Assembly (NCBI GenBank): GCA_963995505.1
Contig: OZ023186.1
Span: forward strand, 16,127,570-16,191,569
Source: Hypericum androsaemum
Lineage: Eukaryota; Streptophyta; Magnoliopsida; Malpighiales; Hypericaceae
DNA length: 64,000 nt
Direction: 5' to 3'
A program made the position numbers and the translations under genes. Shown in pieces: positions 34,501 through 46,913 of this stretch. The first letter of the stretch is position 1. Every line of letters starts with the position of its first letter. Under the pieces are notes generated by a model, which was not told where the DNA came from, searched no databases, and saw only the letters and a list, made by a program, of their open reading frames with translations.

Positions 34501-36440
34501 TAATAACTTATACTAAAATATCCGTGTTGCGGGAATAAGTGAACAAGTAACTCGAGACAGATCCGGAGTGGTCGTCCCAAGGTCGGTTTATACTATGCTA
34601 AAGTTAGAATTAGGCTACGGAAAGGAAAAGCGATACAAGATAAGTAAAGTAGTTGTGTGTTGTGTTGTGGATGATCGTCTCCGTTGCCCGAGCTCCCTTT
34701 ATATAGCACGTCTTGACCTAGCTCTTTCCTTCCCGTGCAAGAAATCTCATCCCGAGTGAATATTTCGTTTCCAAATCAACCCGGCTTAGAATAGAAAAAT
34801 ATAAATCATCTTCCTCATATGAACAGATCTCGTCTTCGATTAGGAATATGCCGGTCGTGCCGACCAAGCAATTGTGTCCCAAAATCTTATTAAAATCTCA
34901 AAAATCCCTGCTCTACTTAGGAAAATATAAGCCACCTTGACCATCTCGAACCTTCCACGCAAAAACTCGTCCTAAGCCCGTCATCGCCCAAACAACTTTT
35001 CGTCTTTAGGGCCAAAACGAACTCCAAAGAGCCCAAATCTCCTGCCTACCCGGACTAAAAAGGGCCTCTCGCCTTGAAGCCCAAGATGACCTCTACGCCC
35101 GGAACCTTCTTTCCGCTTTCAAACACAAAGCGGTACCTACCGCCTACCACTTCCAAGCCACCGAGCGCCTAAAATGGACCTGCCTTACCGCTCGAACCCT
35201 CTAGGCGGGCTAAGTCTTCCGCCTGCAGGCCCCTAGGTGGTATGTGCCTACCGCCCGAGTTCCCAAACTAGCGCCATCTACCCGCTCGCACCAACAAGGC
35301 GGTATACCGCCTCCCGCCTTGAAGTGAACCGAGCTCCATCCTTTCTGCCCGCAGGCTCCTAGGCGGTATGTACCTACCGCCCATCAGTCCTAGGCAGCTC
35401 GTACTTACCGCCTACGTGCCCAAATGGGCTTCCTACCGCCCGGGCGCCTTCTGCTTACACATCGAAGGTGGTATGCCGCCTCGTAACAGGCTAGACGGCT
35501 TAATGGGCCATGCACTAACGAGCCTGGGTCACTCAACTTGGAGTATTAATTTTGTACTTCAACAATCTTCCCGCCTTAGGCTTCCCACTGTTGACTCACG
35601 GACCGAAGTGTCTAACCCAGATACCCCACTTCAAAGGACAAAGCACACTCCGGGCTCCCGCCTCGAAGATCAAAGTGACCATCCAGGCTTCTGCCTTGTA
35701 GGTCGAAGCAACCATCCGGCCTCCCGCCTTGTAGGTCAAAGAACCTTCCGGCCTCCCGCCTTAAAGGCCAAAGCGACATCCGGGCTCCCGCCTCGAGGGC
35801 CAAAGCATCCTTTTGCTTCCCGCCATGAGGACCAAAGCATCCTCCCGCTTTGACCTATATTTTTGACCTACTTCCGCTTCGAATCTGAAGACATAATAAA
35901 CTACAAAGTCGTAGATTTGTATCTTGGCTTCGCAGAGAAACTTGAATCGTCTCAATCCAAGCTCTGGATAGAAAGTTATGAGTATTTTACTGAGGAGCAT
36001 CACCCAGGCAGGCGGGAAGCGGACCGAACCGCGCTTCCGCCTTGGTCTTGCAAGCGGGAAGCGGACCGAACCAGTTCAAAGTATACTCATCTTGAAGTAG
36101 ATTTCTGACCACATTCCGCTTCGATTTGGAAAAAGTTGTAAACTACAAAGTTGTAGATATTTGTCTTGCCTTTCCATAACCGAAAGAATCAGCTCAATCT
36201 AATGTTCGAGTCAAAATCTACCGCTGATCTAACAAAGTCTGTCAGAACTCAAAGAGCAAGCTAATACCAAGAGTTGGCACTTTGTTTAGTCCCGCTTCTA
36301 ATCCGAATTAGGCAAGGTTCTTGAAAACAAAGTTGTAGATACATGTCTCTCCTTTCCATACCCGCAAAAATCTCCTCATTCCAACCTGTCACTTTGGGAC
36401 CACATCGGTCATCGGTCATCCGGTCACTTTGAGATCACAC
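34500..36440. repeat. GC-rich repeat block, probably part of an unclassified LTR-type element
   Basis: The block is far richer in G+C than its surroundings. It has a TTTATATAGC promoter-like box near 34689, repeated palindromes GGCGGTA...TACCGCC (35234-35256, 35296-35315, 35361-35382) and a run of about six degenerate 33-bp units of the form CGGCCTCCCGCCTTGTAGGT (about 35640-35860). From about 35865 to 36370 come diverged copies of the TTGTAGATAT unit seen at 11.3 and 52.2 kb. No coding domain found; open frames here reflect composition. Ends and TSD could not be placed. Confidence 0.6.
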
Positions 36441-37526
36441 CGGGTACCTCAAAATATGTTGACAATGCCGATATTATTTTTGTACCTCAACAATCTCAAG
36501 ACAGAAAAAATTAAGGTACCTTTTTTGTGAATTTTATAAGGTTGGGGGCTTACATAAAAATTACCAACAATACAATGAGCTAAAAGTATAATCAATCTTT
36601 TAATATTATCGACAATCCCATTTGACGTAAGCATTTAAAAATAGATTAATTTGGTCAAAGTAATTGCCATCATTAGCCAAATCACGAGTTATACCACGGT
36701 CAAAACCCTGCTTAATTGACGTGACAAGGTCAACAAAAAGAGACGAGAAGAAAAAAAAAAGGAGAGGCCATAAGGAGAATTGGAAGGAATAAATCAATTG
36801 GAAAGCCAATATTTCATAATCCTCTCATTCAATATTAACTTCGGCAACTAAAATTTTAGTTAGCAATCTAATCTATAACCTAAATCATCCTACACAACTA
36901 CAAATAAATAACTAATGATAAGAATTTTAAATAAAGATATGAACAAATTATTAAAAAAAAGATATGAACACTAATTAAACTTAGTTAGCCTGTTCAATCG
37001 TAAAGTTTAGCAAAAAAATTACTCCTAAGTACAAAATAAATTATTGAAAACAAAATAAATAATTTTTGATTTTTCTATCATAGCAAAAAATTTAATGGGC
37101 TTTGACTTTTTCCACGTTGGGTAAAATGGGGCAGAAAAATAAATATCGAGGTTCTTTATTTTGGTCAAAACGTAACGATGCAATTCGATGGATAATGGAT
37201 TCTCGGTTGAAAGCCACGTAAGCGAAGGTGCCGACTTCAGAAACTTTACAAGTATGTTTGGTCCTAAAATACGAACTAATTCTCATTAAGATACGTTTTT
37301 TAAGTAGTGTTGTGCAAGAAATTCTCCATGTGAAGCTGCCTGATTGATCTCTTTTCCGTGTTATTATTGGCAATTGATTGCTTTGTTCCCAAGTTGGTCA
37401 ACAAAAAGTGAAAGAAAATCGTGGTCTTAATTGGTGTGAGTTGAGTGGGATAATACCTGATATTTTATTTGTGCACGAATTTGTTTCCGGATGGTTTTTA
37501 GGCCTCCATTCAGGGCAGGAAGCTTC
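36441..37526. other. Intergenic, AT-rich
   Basis: No gene or repeat supported. Short open frames on both strands look like chance. Confidence 0.35.
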
Positions 37527-37534
37527 CTAGTTAG

Positions 37535-37964
37535 AGGGAGTGGATTGGGTACGGAGTGAAAGAATTGATTCCGTACGGTTTGGAGTGAAGGGGGACCGCA
37601 GCGGCAAGCACATATATGTGATAATGGCAAGCACAGTTATGTGATAATGGAAAGTGCAGTTATGTGATAATGGCGTGTGTATTTGTGACAGCGGCAAGTC
37701 CCGTTTATGATAATGGTGCGCGTAGCTTTTTTTATTTTGGTCCCCCGTATTTTAGCATTTTTGCAAAAAGGTCATACTGGCATGCGCAGTTATGTGATAC
37801 TGGCATGCGCAGTTATGTGATAATGGCATTTGTATCCGGCCTGCATTTGTGCGTGGCTTTTTTTATTTTGGTCCCCGTATTTTAGCACGTTTGTAAAAAA
37901 GTCTCTGTGTGTCTTCATTCCGAACGGTTCGGAATCTAAGCATTCTGTACCCAATCCATACCCC
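37535..37964. mobile_element. 430-bp hAT-type MITE with internal minisatellite
   Basis: Inverted ends AGGGAGTGGATTGGGTACGG and, read inward from the right, GGGGTATGGATTGGGTACAG align over about 60 bp (TGGATTGGGTAC..GATTCCG.ACGGTT). An exact 8-bp duplication CTAGTTAG flanks it (37527-37534 and 37965-37972), which is the hAT length. The core (about 37610-37830) has repeated ATGTGATAATGGC units of about 23 bp and a duplicated TTTTGGTCCCCGTATTTTAGCA stretch. No coding capacity. Confidence 0.85.
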
Positions 37965-38127
37965 CTAGTTAGAAAGATCTTACGAAAAACTTTGGCTCGA
38001 ATTCGGTGCAACTAGGAGTCAAGTAACATAGTATAGATAACGTGAAAGGGTTTGCGAGCGTGATGACAAATTTGTAATATAAAACGTTATATAGGATTAA
38101 TTTTGAAATTTTATATTTAGAACGTGT

Positions 38128-38310
38128 TGTACTATTGTCTGACATTGTTGCAACATTGTATGTCGCGCGTTGCATCGTTGTTGTCACATATTTTACCATT
38201 GTTATCGCGTATTGTAACATTGTTGTCGCGTATTGTATCATTGTCTCACGCCAAAATAACATTGTATGTCGCATGTTGCATCAATATATATGGTATGTTG
38301 TACCATCGTC
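38128..38310 (+). repeat. Degenerate tandem repeat, unit about 20 bp
   Basis: Repeated phrases such as ACATTGTTGTCGCGTATTGTA, ACATTGTATGTCGCGCGTTGC and ACATTGTATGTCGCATGTTGC. Eight or so copies, poorly conserved. Confidence 0.6.
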
Positions 38311-38926
38311 TCATCCTAATAAATCTCAACCGTGTGATTAAAATCCACGTGCGTCATCCCCCATACATCGGTCTAGATCACACCCCATATAATATTGTTC
38401 ACTCTATTAGTGGCAACACTAATCCAACCTTGTTTTACTTCAATTGTTTAGTTAAACCTAGTTTGAATTTTTGTTACATAATCATGTAATTATTAAACCT
38501 AGTTTTAGTTACACGACTTAATGACTTATGGAGTAATATAATTCATCTACTTATAAACAATAATGAGATTATAACGAATATGTTTTACAATAATCTAAGG
38601 TTTCTATATTTTTTTATTGCGGTATGATGTGAGATTGCTGGGGACTTATAATTATAAACCGGGGAAATTCGTGAAACAACAGGCATCATGACATTTAGTT
38701 GATTACAATAATTCAATCAAATAAAACTATCGTGCTTTTAAAATTACACAAACTTTGTCACCCAAAAAAGATGCAATCCCAAATTCTGAGGTCAATTTTG
38801 CCTAGAGTTCCCTAAAAAAGATATAACAAGATAAACAAATTTTTAGATAGAGGGACATGTGGCCATCTAAAAAATTAGTCCATTTCAATCCCAAATAGTC
38901 ACAGATGATGATCTTCTCCTTTCCTT
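38311..38926. other. Spacer and probable LOG 3' UTR
   Basis: AT-rich with no gene seen; the last few hundred bases before 38927 are expected to be the 3' UTR of the minus-strand LOG gene. Confidence 0.35.
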
Positions 38927-41900
38927 TCACCTGGAGATATCAAATTTTGGGGAGTAACCCAGCTGCTGCTCAATCTCCCAGCTTATCTTTGAAGCAGCTG
39001 TTTCATGCCTCGGAGAATATTCCTGAATTGGATTGCAAAAAAGAAAAGAAATTAGAAGTACGTATTAAACTAATAAATTATCATTTAATGTACAATTGGT
39101 AAAACAAGCTCGTAACACTAGCAGCTAACGATGTGATATTCTCAATATGCTCTGTCAAACAAAACTCATTTGAACTACTGGGCTAAAGTTTGCACAGTTT
39201 AAGATGTGTTGGTAGATGCTTGAACACTTTGACTTGAGTCTTGATACCATATTAAAACCTATAAATCTAACTCATAACATTAAGATGCAGGTGGATTTTT
39301 CATTCTGATAAAGTCCCACATTACTCGTAAAAAATGATATGATAATTTCAAGAAGTATAATTTAATCGACGAAAAATAATCATCTAAGATTTAAAATTTT
39401 TAATATTACCTCCATTTTTTTGACTAATTCCTTTGGGGTGGGAGCAGATAATATAATATGTCGGGCACTTGGACTAATGAATCCTTCCTCTACCACTTTG
39501 TCTATAAATGTTAAGAAGGAATTGTAATACCCATCCACGTCTAGTAAACCAACCTGCAAATAAAATATTGAACACCTTCATTATAGTTATAGTTTCATTA
39601 TAGTTATAGTTTTTAATGGTGAATTTTCGCCACTTGTAAACAAATTCTACGAAATTGTTATAGGTGTGACTGATAGATTGAACTTGTTATAATTTTTTTT
39701 GATAGGTCGAACTTATTCTAATATCATGATAAAAAGTCTGTATTCAACTTTAAGATAATGATTTGTAAAATTTTCATATTTGAAAGTAGCAATCTATTAC
39801 CTAAAAATGAAATAAGAAGGTCAATTGGGCCTGTAAGAAATGAGCCCATTACCGGTTTATCATGGATTCCGAGTTGCGCCCAAGTTATGACTTCGAGAAG
39901 CTCTTCAAGTGTGCCATAACCACCTTCACAAACACGCCCCAAAATTAATTAGGGAGGAAATTTGTAACCAATAGTAAGTAATTCAGGACAAAAGAAAATA
40001 ATAATTGGGAAAAATGTTAGGTAAAATGTTTGCCTCTCAATATCATAGATATAAGTTGAATAACACGAAGTTTTCTTTTATAAATTATTGATTAATATTG
40101 TAACGTCCCTTGATTCGATCGACTGCCTCCACAGATTAACACATATTTTTTTAAACATATTTTGTCCTCATTTACGTGCATCCCTGAAAATTTTTAACGA
40201 GGTTACCCATCTTGATTCTACTCCAGGCTAATCACATTTAATCTTATAGTTGTTCTATAAAAATGTGTGCGAGAAATGAGCGTACACCTTGTTAGTATGA
40301 ATAATACCAATTAAATTATTTAAGAATTTTCAGAATAGATTAGTAACAAAATATCACAAATATTCTCCTAAATAAAATCAAAGAATGCTGTTTTATTTTT
40401 TTCTTTTCTTTGATGCTGTTCTGTTTTTTTTTCTAGTAAGTGTCAGGATCAGGACGACGGTGGGTCGAAAACGACCTGTCGTGTTAGGGGCTGATGCCTA
40501 ATGATGGGCTTTTCTATGTGGCCTGTGAGAATGAGTCCAAGAGCGCCGCAGTTTTCTAATCACGTTGTTCCAAGCTTTAATTTATTTTCTTGGTTTTTTC
40601 TTCCGACCAAAAAACAAAAATTACTTGCTTTTCCCAATCCCAAATTGGATGGTCCCCTCAACATTTATACCTCCGATAATTTGGATAATTTTATGATAAT
40701 TATTTCATACTCAGTGATAATATCAGACCATTAATCTCTAATTTTTCCAAATCATGTTACTTGCTGGAAAATATTTGCAGTCCAAAATTAATTGCAGAAA
40801 ATTATTCAAAACCGTAAAATATTTTTCGACAAAATAAACCGCATTTTACAAATGGAATTAGGGTTTGAAGAATTAATACGAACCAGGTAAAGCGATAAAA
40901 GCATCTGATTGCCTAGCCATCTCTGCCTTCCTTTGGTGCATATTAGCAACAGCTTTCACTTCCCCTACGGTTTCTCCAGTTATCTGCAAATTTAGTGTCA
41001 CCCCTTAATTTTAGAGCAGAGTGCACAAAGAGACGAAATTACTGTATAAAAATAGGCAGAGGCCAAACAAACCGGACAAAATTCGCTGGACAAAATTGAA
41101 ACTTGTCCAAAATTTCAACCATGTCTCGTTTACAAGTACCGTAAATCCAACATGGTAGCTCTCCACTTCTTTGGTCCCTACTTATCCCTATTTAATAGAT
41201 TGATGACGAACAATATTCGTCCCGAAGTTAGAAGCTCCAGATTATAATTATCGGGCTAAAATTTGCACAGATTATAATTTTGTCAAAAAACGAGGAGTGT
41301 GTGATCTGATAAGCACAATTTATCTTGATTAAATAAATTCAAGTATCTTACGACCTAAACTATTTTTTGCTGAGAGTCTGAATATCGAAATGCTAATTTT
41401 TTTTATAGGTATATTTTATCTCATAGAAGTATTTACATATTTATAAAGTGGGTTTTAAATTCTCTCGTATAAGAATTAGGTTGTAGTCACATGTCTCGTT
41501 AAAACTTTGTTGCAGTTAACCCTGTGACAAACCCCCGACAGGAAATAAAAGTATGCGAGCATTAACGCTGCGCAAACTCAATTCAACACCCCCATACAAC
41601 CCCACCCACATTCCTCGAAATTACTTGCAACCTAGACGAAACGACATAGGATTGAATGTCTGAGAAGCTCGACGAATCTTGTACCATCACCGCATTCAAG
41701 ATATCTGACCTTCCTCCGCATTCAACCCCCTAAGCCCATCTTATCGAAATGTTAAATTAATATTTTGTTAGTATCTGTGTAACTAGATCGGCTAACCTAT
41801 ATTTTGCTGCGACAAAATTGTTGTTGTTAACTTTGTAATAAAAATGAGTTTTGAGTAGTTAATTTGTTGAGGCTGTAAATTTGGAGTTCTTTGTTAATTG

Positions 41901-43531
41901 TCCCAAATGTGAAAACCTCTGAAAAGCGTGGGTGGTGTAGAAACAACGGACTACAGAAGAGATATTTTCTCCTAGAAACATGAAAGAGACAGAAAAGAAA
42001 GACACTTTCCGTTGGAGATAAAAGACATGAGGTGGAAATTGATGACCATTGGAATTCTGTTTCCCAATCGGAACAAAAAGGGAAAAAGCAAGTGATAAGT
42101 AATAATCATGAAAATAGAAATACTTCCACAATCTCAAACAAATATAAAATTTCGAGGGATATTGTTACCTATATGATTTTATTATTGTGGCAAAAATATT
42201 GCATTAGGGCTATTGGCAATCCAAAACAAGAAAAAAAAATGGATTTCTTCTAATTTTGAGGGTGGGCCATTAGCCTTGGAATGTGACATACACAAAATAT
42301 ACATCGCGAAGTAGTAAACTAGTGGCTTAAATTCAAAGATATTATTCGGATCAAATATGAACTAAAAGATCTCGTAGATATCTGAATACTAAATTTAGTA
42401 TCTTGTATTAATTCACAAGTCGTGCGGGAGATTATTGAATAAATAATATGGGATGGAATTGTTCATCGTTTTCTCCCAATAAAAGGGAAAAATAAAATTT
42501 AACCGGTTTAAGAATGATACGTACCTCTCGAGGCATTAGGGTTTTTGGAATAACACTGAAAATTTGCATGAGAAAAATGCTATGAGTCACCAGAAAGAGA
42601 AATGCAAAAATTAAAAAGAAATTATAAGAAAACAGAGTAGCAAAGGAATATTACCCAATAACATGGCGACCACCATCATAAACAGCTTGGGAAACCAAGC
42701 CCATCAAGCCTATACTCCCTCCTCCATACACCAAATCAATATTCCTAGATACCTAAAAAGTTATATAAAGTAACACAATCAATGACAATTTTGAAACAGA
42801 CCAAATTATTTTTGGTCAAAATGAAGGAGAAGGGTATCAACAAATACTTAAATTAATCGGTGAGAGTTTTTTTTAAGGTAAATTATTACACCATGACACT
42901 GCTAGGTTTGAATGTTAGACCTCTTAAATATTTACGACGCATTTTGTCGTTGGGTTACAAATACTTTGGCTCAGTGATAGTATTATTCTAATTAAACTAT
43001 GTCTCGAATACGAGTTCTTGGAAATGTAGCCGTGTTAAATATTTGTTAGGAAAGCTAAATATTTGTTAGGAAAACTTTCTAACATTTTAAAGATTCAACC
43101 CAATTCGAACCTGGATTAGTCAACTCAATAGGCCGAATACCATGTGTAAAAAATGAAAGGGAAAGGGAAAACAGAGCAGAAACTGAAACAGAACCAAAAC
43201 AGAGTGATGCTGAAGTTGGCATGCAAAGGAAGACATGAGATTGGGTGACCCAAAAACAGAGTGATACTCTTTAAAATGAACAACCCATCATTGAAGATAG
43301 ATAATTAATGAGACCCAAAAGGAAATTTCAATAGCACTTTGGGAAAAGGAAATGGCAGAAATAGAACAGAGGAGAAACAGGGTAGTGTTTTTTTTTCTTT
43401 TTGTGGGTTACCAGTTCTCTTCCAAGCTCAATAGCAGCATCCTTGTAGCTGCTCTTCTTCCCTGGACTACTCCCACAGAACACACAGACCCTTTTGAATT
43501 TTGACTGCTTCATTTCCTTATCCCTCTCCAT
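38927..43531 (-). CDS. LOG: LOG-family cytokinin riboside 5'-monophosphate phosphoribohydrolase
   Basis: Seven coding exons, minus strand: 43531-43412, 42752-42655, 42555-42525, 40983-40884, 39923-39853, 39553-39410, 39022-38927; GT-AG introns, consistent phases, 219 residues, the family's normal length. LOG enzymes release the free cytokinin base and ribose 5-phosphate from cytokinin nucleotides in the cytosol or nucleus. Visible hallmarks: [28 protein letters not shown], the catalytic-region MHQRKAEM, and [12 protein letters not shown], which spans the exon 4/5 junction, then [11 protein letters not shown]. The C terminus ends [12 protein letters not shown]. An in-frame ATG eight codons upstream (43555) is an alternative start; [14 protein letters not shown] fits the family better. 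Intron 1 carries a SINE. Which LOG paralogue this is cannot be decided here. Confidence 0.95.
42964..43157 (+). mobile_element. SINE copy in LOG intron 1
   Basis: Reads TTTGGCTCAGTGATAGTATT (box-A-like), a decayed box B near CGAATACGAGTTC, a partly duplicated TAAATATTTGTTAGGAAA, then CCAATTCGAACCTGGATTAGTC and GAATACCATGTGTAAAAAA, the same order and tail as the SINE at 20163-20357. The TSD is not clear. It lies on the strand opposite to LOG transcription. Confidence 0.65.
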
Positions 43532-43686
43532 TCCTCTCTTTCTTTCTTTTTTCAAAGTACTTTATTGATGTTCTTGTGTTCAACTTTTTTCTTGCTCTGT
43601 TTCTTCACTTTGTGGAAAGCTATCCTCTCTGTTTCTTTTCTCAAGTGAACCACCTCAGTTTGGCTAAGCTAGAGGAAGGTTACGTG

Positions 43687-43697
43687 CCCTTATATAA
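43687..43697 (-). promoter_or_regulatory. TATA box of LOG
   Basis: Minus strand GGTTATATAAGGG, about 155 bp upstream of the LOG start codon, a normal distance for a plant core promoter. Confidence 0.6.
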
Positions 43698-43808
43698 CCG
43701 TTAGGGTTATGTTTTTGGAATTAATTTATTGAATTTATTTTGTTCATATTAATTTGTGGACACCAACAACCACTTGAAATATTGAAAAATACAGCAGTGT
43801 TAAATATT

Positions 43809-45055
43809 GGAATAAATCTATTTTAATATTTGTAGTATTGCCAAAAATTACTTTAGTATTATGTGGTATAAAATTGCGATCAATCAAGTCAAATTTATTC
43901 CAGTTAAAATTAATTAGATTTACGGACAGTTGTCCGGCCATGTAGACTAGCCACGTCATATTTTTTGATGACGTGGCATGCCATCACGATTTTCTTTAAA
44001 ATAAAATACATGTTGAAAAAGTTTCAAAATAGTCCCAATTACTTTTATTTTTTCAAAACACCTCCCTCTCTCCTCCCAACCCTTCTCTTCCCTCTCTCCT
44101 CCTTCTGTCGCCGTTTTCACTCGTTATCAAAGAAGAGAAATGGTCGGACTAATACTAGGTAAATCACAACTTTGACGCAAAATTTTTCCTTCCATATGTC
44201 AAGCATCGTAACTTTCTAACTACTAATTCATAGTCAAGCATCGTTGAACGGTTAGTTCTCGTATGCTTGTTGTATAGTTAGTTCTCGTATGCTTCTTTTA
44301 CAAGTTTCGAACTCCAAATAATCCCTTACCATTATCAGTTAGACTAACTGGTTTGAACAAAAAACATGAGAAGGGTACAAGAGGATGAGGATTGAGACCT
44401 TGAAGAGAGCGAGAGAGGAAAATATGTTGTCCAGCACCGCCACTACACCCAAGGAGGTGGTGGCCGGGGCCTGGGAGCCCTCCGCCCCTCTCTACAACGC
44501 CGTCAGCATGTTCTTCTGCCTTCGAATGCTGCTTGTCAACAGGGCCTTCGACGTCTACAAGAAGATGGTGGCCCCTCGCTCCCCCTACGGGTCCCACCCT
44601 CGACACTTACACCCTCCTCTACCGCTTCAACAAGTTCAAGGTCTCCTTCGTCTACCTACACGCTGTCAGGTCCCTCGACCGCCAGATGAAGGCCTCCGGT
44701 GTCATCCCCGACATGTCCGTCCTCAACATGCTCATCAAGGCATGCACCAAGTGCCTCGAGGTCGGCCAGGCCCTCTGGGTCTTCCAGGAGCTGGGACTAT
44801 ACGGCTGCAGCCCAACTCGTACACCTACGGCTACCTGATAGCGTGTATTTTATTTTAAAGAAAATTGTGATGACATGCCACGTCAACATAAAATCTGACT
44901 TGGCTAGTCTACATGGATGGGCAGGGTTTGGGTAGCTGCCCGTGGACCTAATTAATTTTAATTAGAATAAGTTTGACTCGATTAATCGATTTTACATCAC
45001 ATGGTACTAAAGTGATTTTCGACGATATCATAGGGTACTAAAATGAACGTTTCTC
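43809..45055. mobile_element. Pack-MULE carrying a PPR gene fragment
   Basis: Terminal inverted repeats of about 200 bp: the left end GGAATAAATCTATTTTAATA and the right end, read inward, GAGAAACGTTCATTTTAGTA lead into aligned stretches such as CCATGTAGACTAGCCA and TTTTCTTTAAAATAAAATACA at the inner ends. An exact 9-bp duplication TTAAATATT flanks it (43800-43808 and 45056-45064), the Mutator length. No transposase. The core is GC-rich and derived from a PPR gene. The element begins about 110 bp upstream of the LOG TATA box. Confidence 0.93.
44385..44840 (+). pseudogene. Captured pentatricopeptide-repeat (PPR) gene fragment
   Basis: The frame at 44385 reads EPSAPLYNAVSMFFCLRMLL...AFDVYKKM and, after a frameshift near 44580, continues in the frame at 44533-44838 as DTYTLLYRFNKF, VRSLDRQMKASGVIPDMSVLNMLIKACTKCLEVGQALWVFQELGLYGC, then shifts again to PNSYTYGYL. 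These are PPR helices with the typical spacing of about 35 residues. At least two frameshifts and no full-length structure mark it as non-coding. Its high G+C differs strongly from the flanks, as expected of a captured exon. Confidence 0.85.
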
Positions 45056-45064
45056 TTAAATATT

Positions 45065-45573
45065 TGTTATTTTTCAAATGTTTCACTTGATCTGAATCTT
45101 GATTGGTGAATCATGAGGATCCGGATTTAGATAATATAAAACAAAAAAAATGTTAATTTGTGGATCAAATACTTGCAATACACGTGCTTTGACCAAGTTG
45201 GATCACAAGCCTATTGGAATCAAGTGCATGTGACTCTAGTAAGCCACGAGGCTTTTAGTTTATCCATCCTTTTTCTTCTATTTTTGTATATTATATATGT
45301 GATTTATATCGTCATACACATGAAATGTGACTTTTTCGTATTTAAACACCGTCCAACTTTATATGATACCAAAGTTTTCCACAAGTAATTAATTTATTCG
45401 TGAACTTTAGATCCGGTTTTACTACACAAAAGAATAAAAATTCAAGATGTTACAAAATCCTGATGTTATATATAGGTTTATATGTGAAAGTTTAAATAGT
45501 TAAAGACGACCTTTTTTGTGACTTCGTTGTAATATTTGATACCCATAATGAAACTCTCTCTCATTTGCCATTA
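45065..45573. other. Spacer between two MULEs
   Basis: AT-rich, no gene supported; a 76-codon frame (45158-45388) is hydrophobic and probably chance. Confidence 0.35.
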
Positions 45574-46913
45574 TTTTATTTTGGGCAAATTAATCTCGAG
45601 TCACTGACCTTTGGTCACCTTCCCTCTAGGGTCCTTGACTTTTGAAAAATGATTGTTCCATTCCTAAATTTTGATGATAATAGACTCTCGTGTTCCTGGC
45701 AGACGTCATCGACTCTTTTTTTCATTTTTGGGTCATAGAAATGACCAAAATACCTTTTAAAAATTTAACATTTGACCAAGAACACCAACAACAAAAAACC
45801 AACCAAAAAATAAGATCAAACTAACTAAAACCAAGAACACAACAAAAAATATCAAGAACAACAACAAAAAATTCGAAACCCAGAAGGGCTTAAACCCAAA
45901 AATTCGACAACTAAAACCCATAAATCTAAGCAACCCCAATTCAACAATTACTCGACTAAAAAATACTAGAATCAACCAAACCTAAAAATGGTGAACTCAA
46001 ATTTTTACTTTCGGACGACTCTTGCTGGCAACGACACCCAAAAGACATTGGGAGCATCAACGCCACAACCCCACTTCGATTCAATCGAGAGTTTTTATTT
46101 TTCCTTCCTAAGTTTCCATAAAGACTCGAGCTTTATCCTTCTCCGGGCTTAAAAGATCGGTCTTTGCATTGCATATTGGAAAGGCCCACCCTTTGGGTAG
46201 CTGTTATTGTTGGGAGATAACGAGAAGACCACAATAAATAAAGGGGAAGGGGAAGAGAGAGAGTGAGGTCGTTGGTGTTTGGAGAATTTTGAGAGGTGTT
46301 GTGAGTGAGTTTTTGGATCTGCACCGATGATTTTGGTTGAGATTTCGTTACTATTTGATTCTTTTGGGGAGGAGTGGGCGAATTCGATAGAAGGAGATAG
46401 TGGGTCTTTCTTTTCTTTTTTTTAGAAAATAGTGGGTCTTTCTGGGTTTTTTGTAATTTGGTCATTTTATGGAAAGATCAAGTGATTTCAGAGAGCTTTA
46501 TGTTCTTAGATACTTGCTTTTGTGTTGGTCTTGGTGCGTTTCTTGGGTTTGTTGTGAGTATAAAACATCCATGGTCACCGAACTTTACTATCTTTTTGTC
46601 TATGGTCACTAAACTATTTTTTTTCCCTTTATGGTAACCAAACTATACTAAATTGTTCAGGTATGGTACTTCCGATCAATTTTCGCCGGAAATTTTCACA
46701 ATTGCCAAAAAAAAGAAAGTGGGGCCACCAAATATAGCGGGAAAAGGCCAGTTTTTGGCGCTAATAAAAGAACTCTAAAAAGACAAAAATTAAACTCAAG
46801 GAGCCCATAAGACACAGGAGACTAAAAGCCCACCATTTCGCCAAAAATTGCTTTATTTTTTAAGGATCTCTTGTACCCAGACAACACAGAAGACAAATTC
46901 AACATTGAAAGAT

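Noticed and set aside
35368..35853. 161-codon frame in the GC-rich block
   Set aside because: Follows the 33-bp repeat and cannot be told from composition; repeat-like product.
35540..36495. Possible LTR pair ending in TTTGTACNTCAACAATCT (35565 and 36490)
   Set aside because: Only about 25 bp at the ends match; upstream sequence does not align, so an LTR pair is not supported.
37610..37830. CRISPR-like regular repeats
   Set aside because: Plant nuclear DNA; the units are a minisatellite inside a hAT-type MITE, with no distinct spacers.
39238..39262. tRNA-Met primer-like phrase TTGATACCATATTAAAAC
   Set aside because: Too short to name an element; no LTR beside it.
40440..40490. Hairpin ACGACGGTGGGTCG-AAAA-CGACCTGTCGT in LOG intron 4
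   Set aside because: Short and imperfect, no neighbouring feature to give it meaning.
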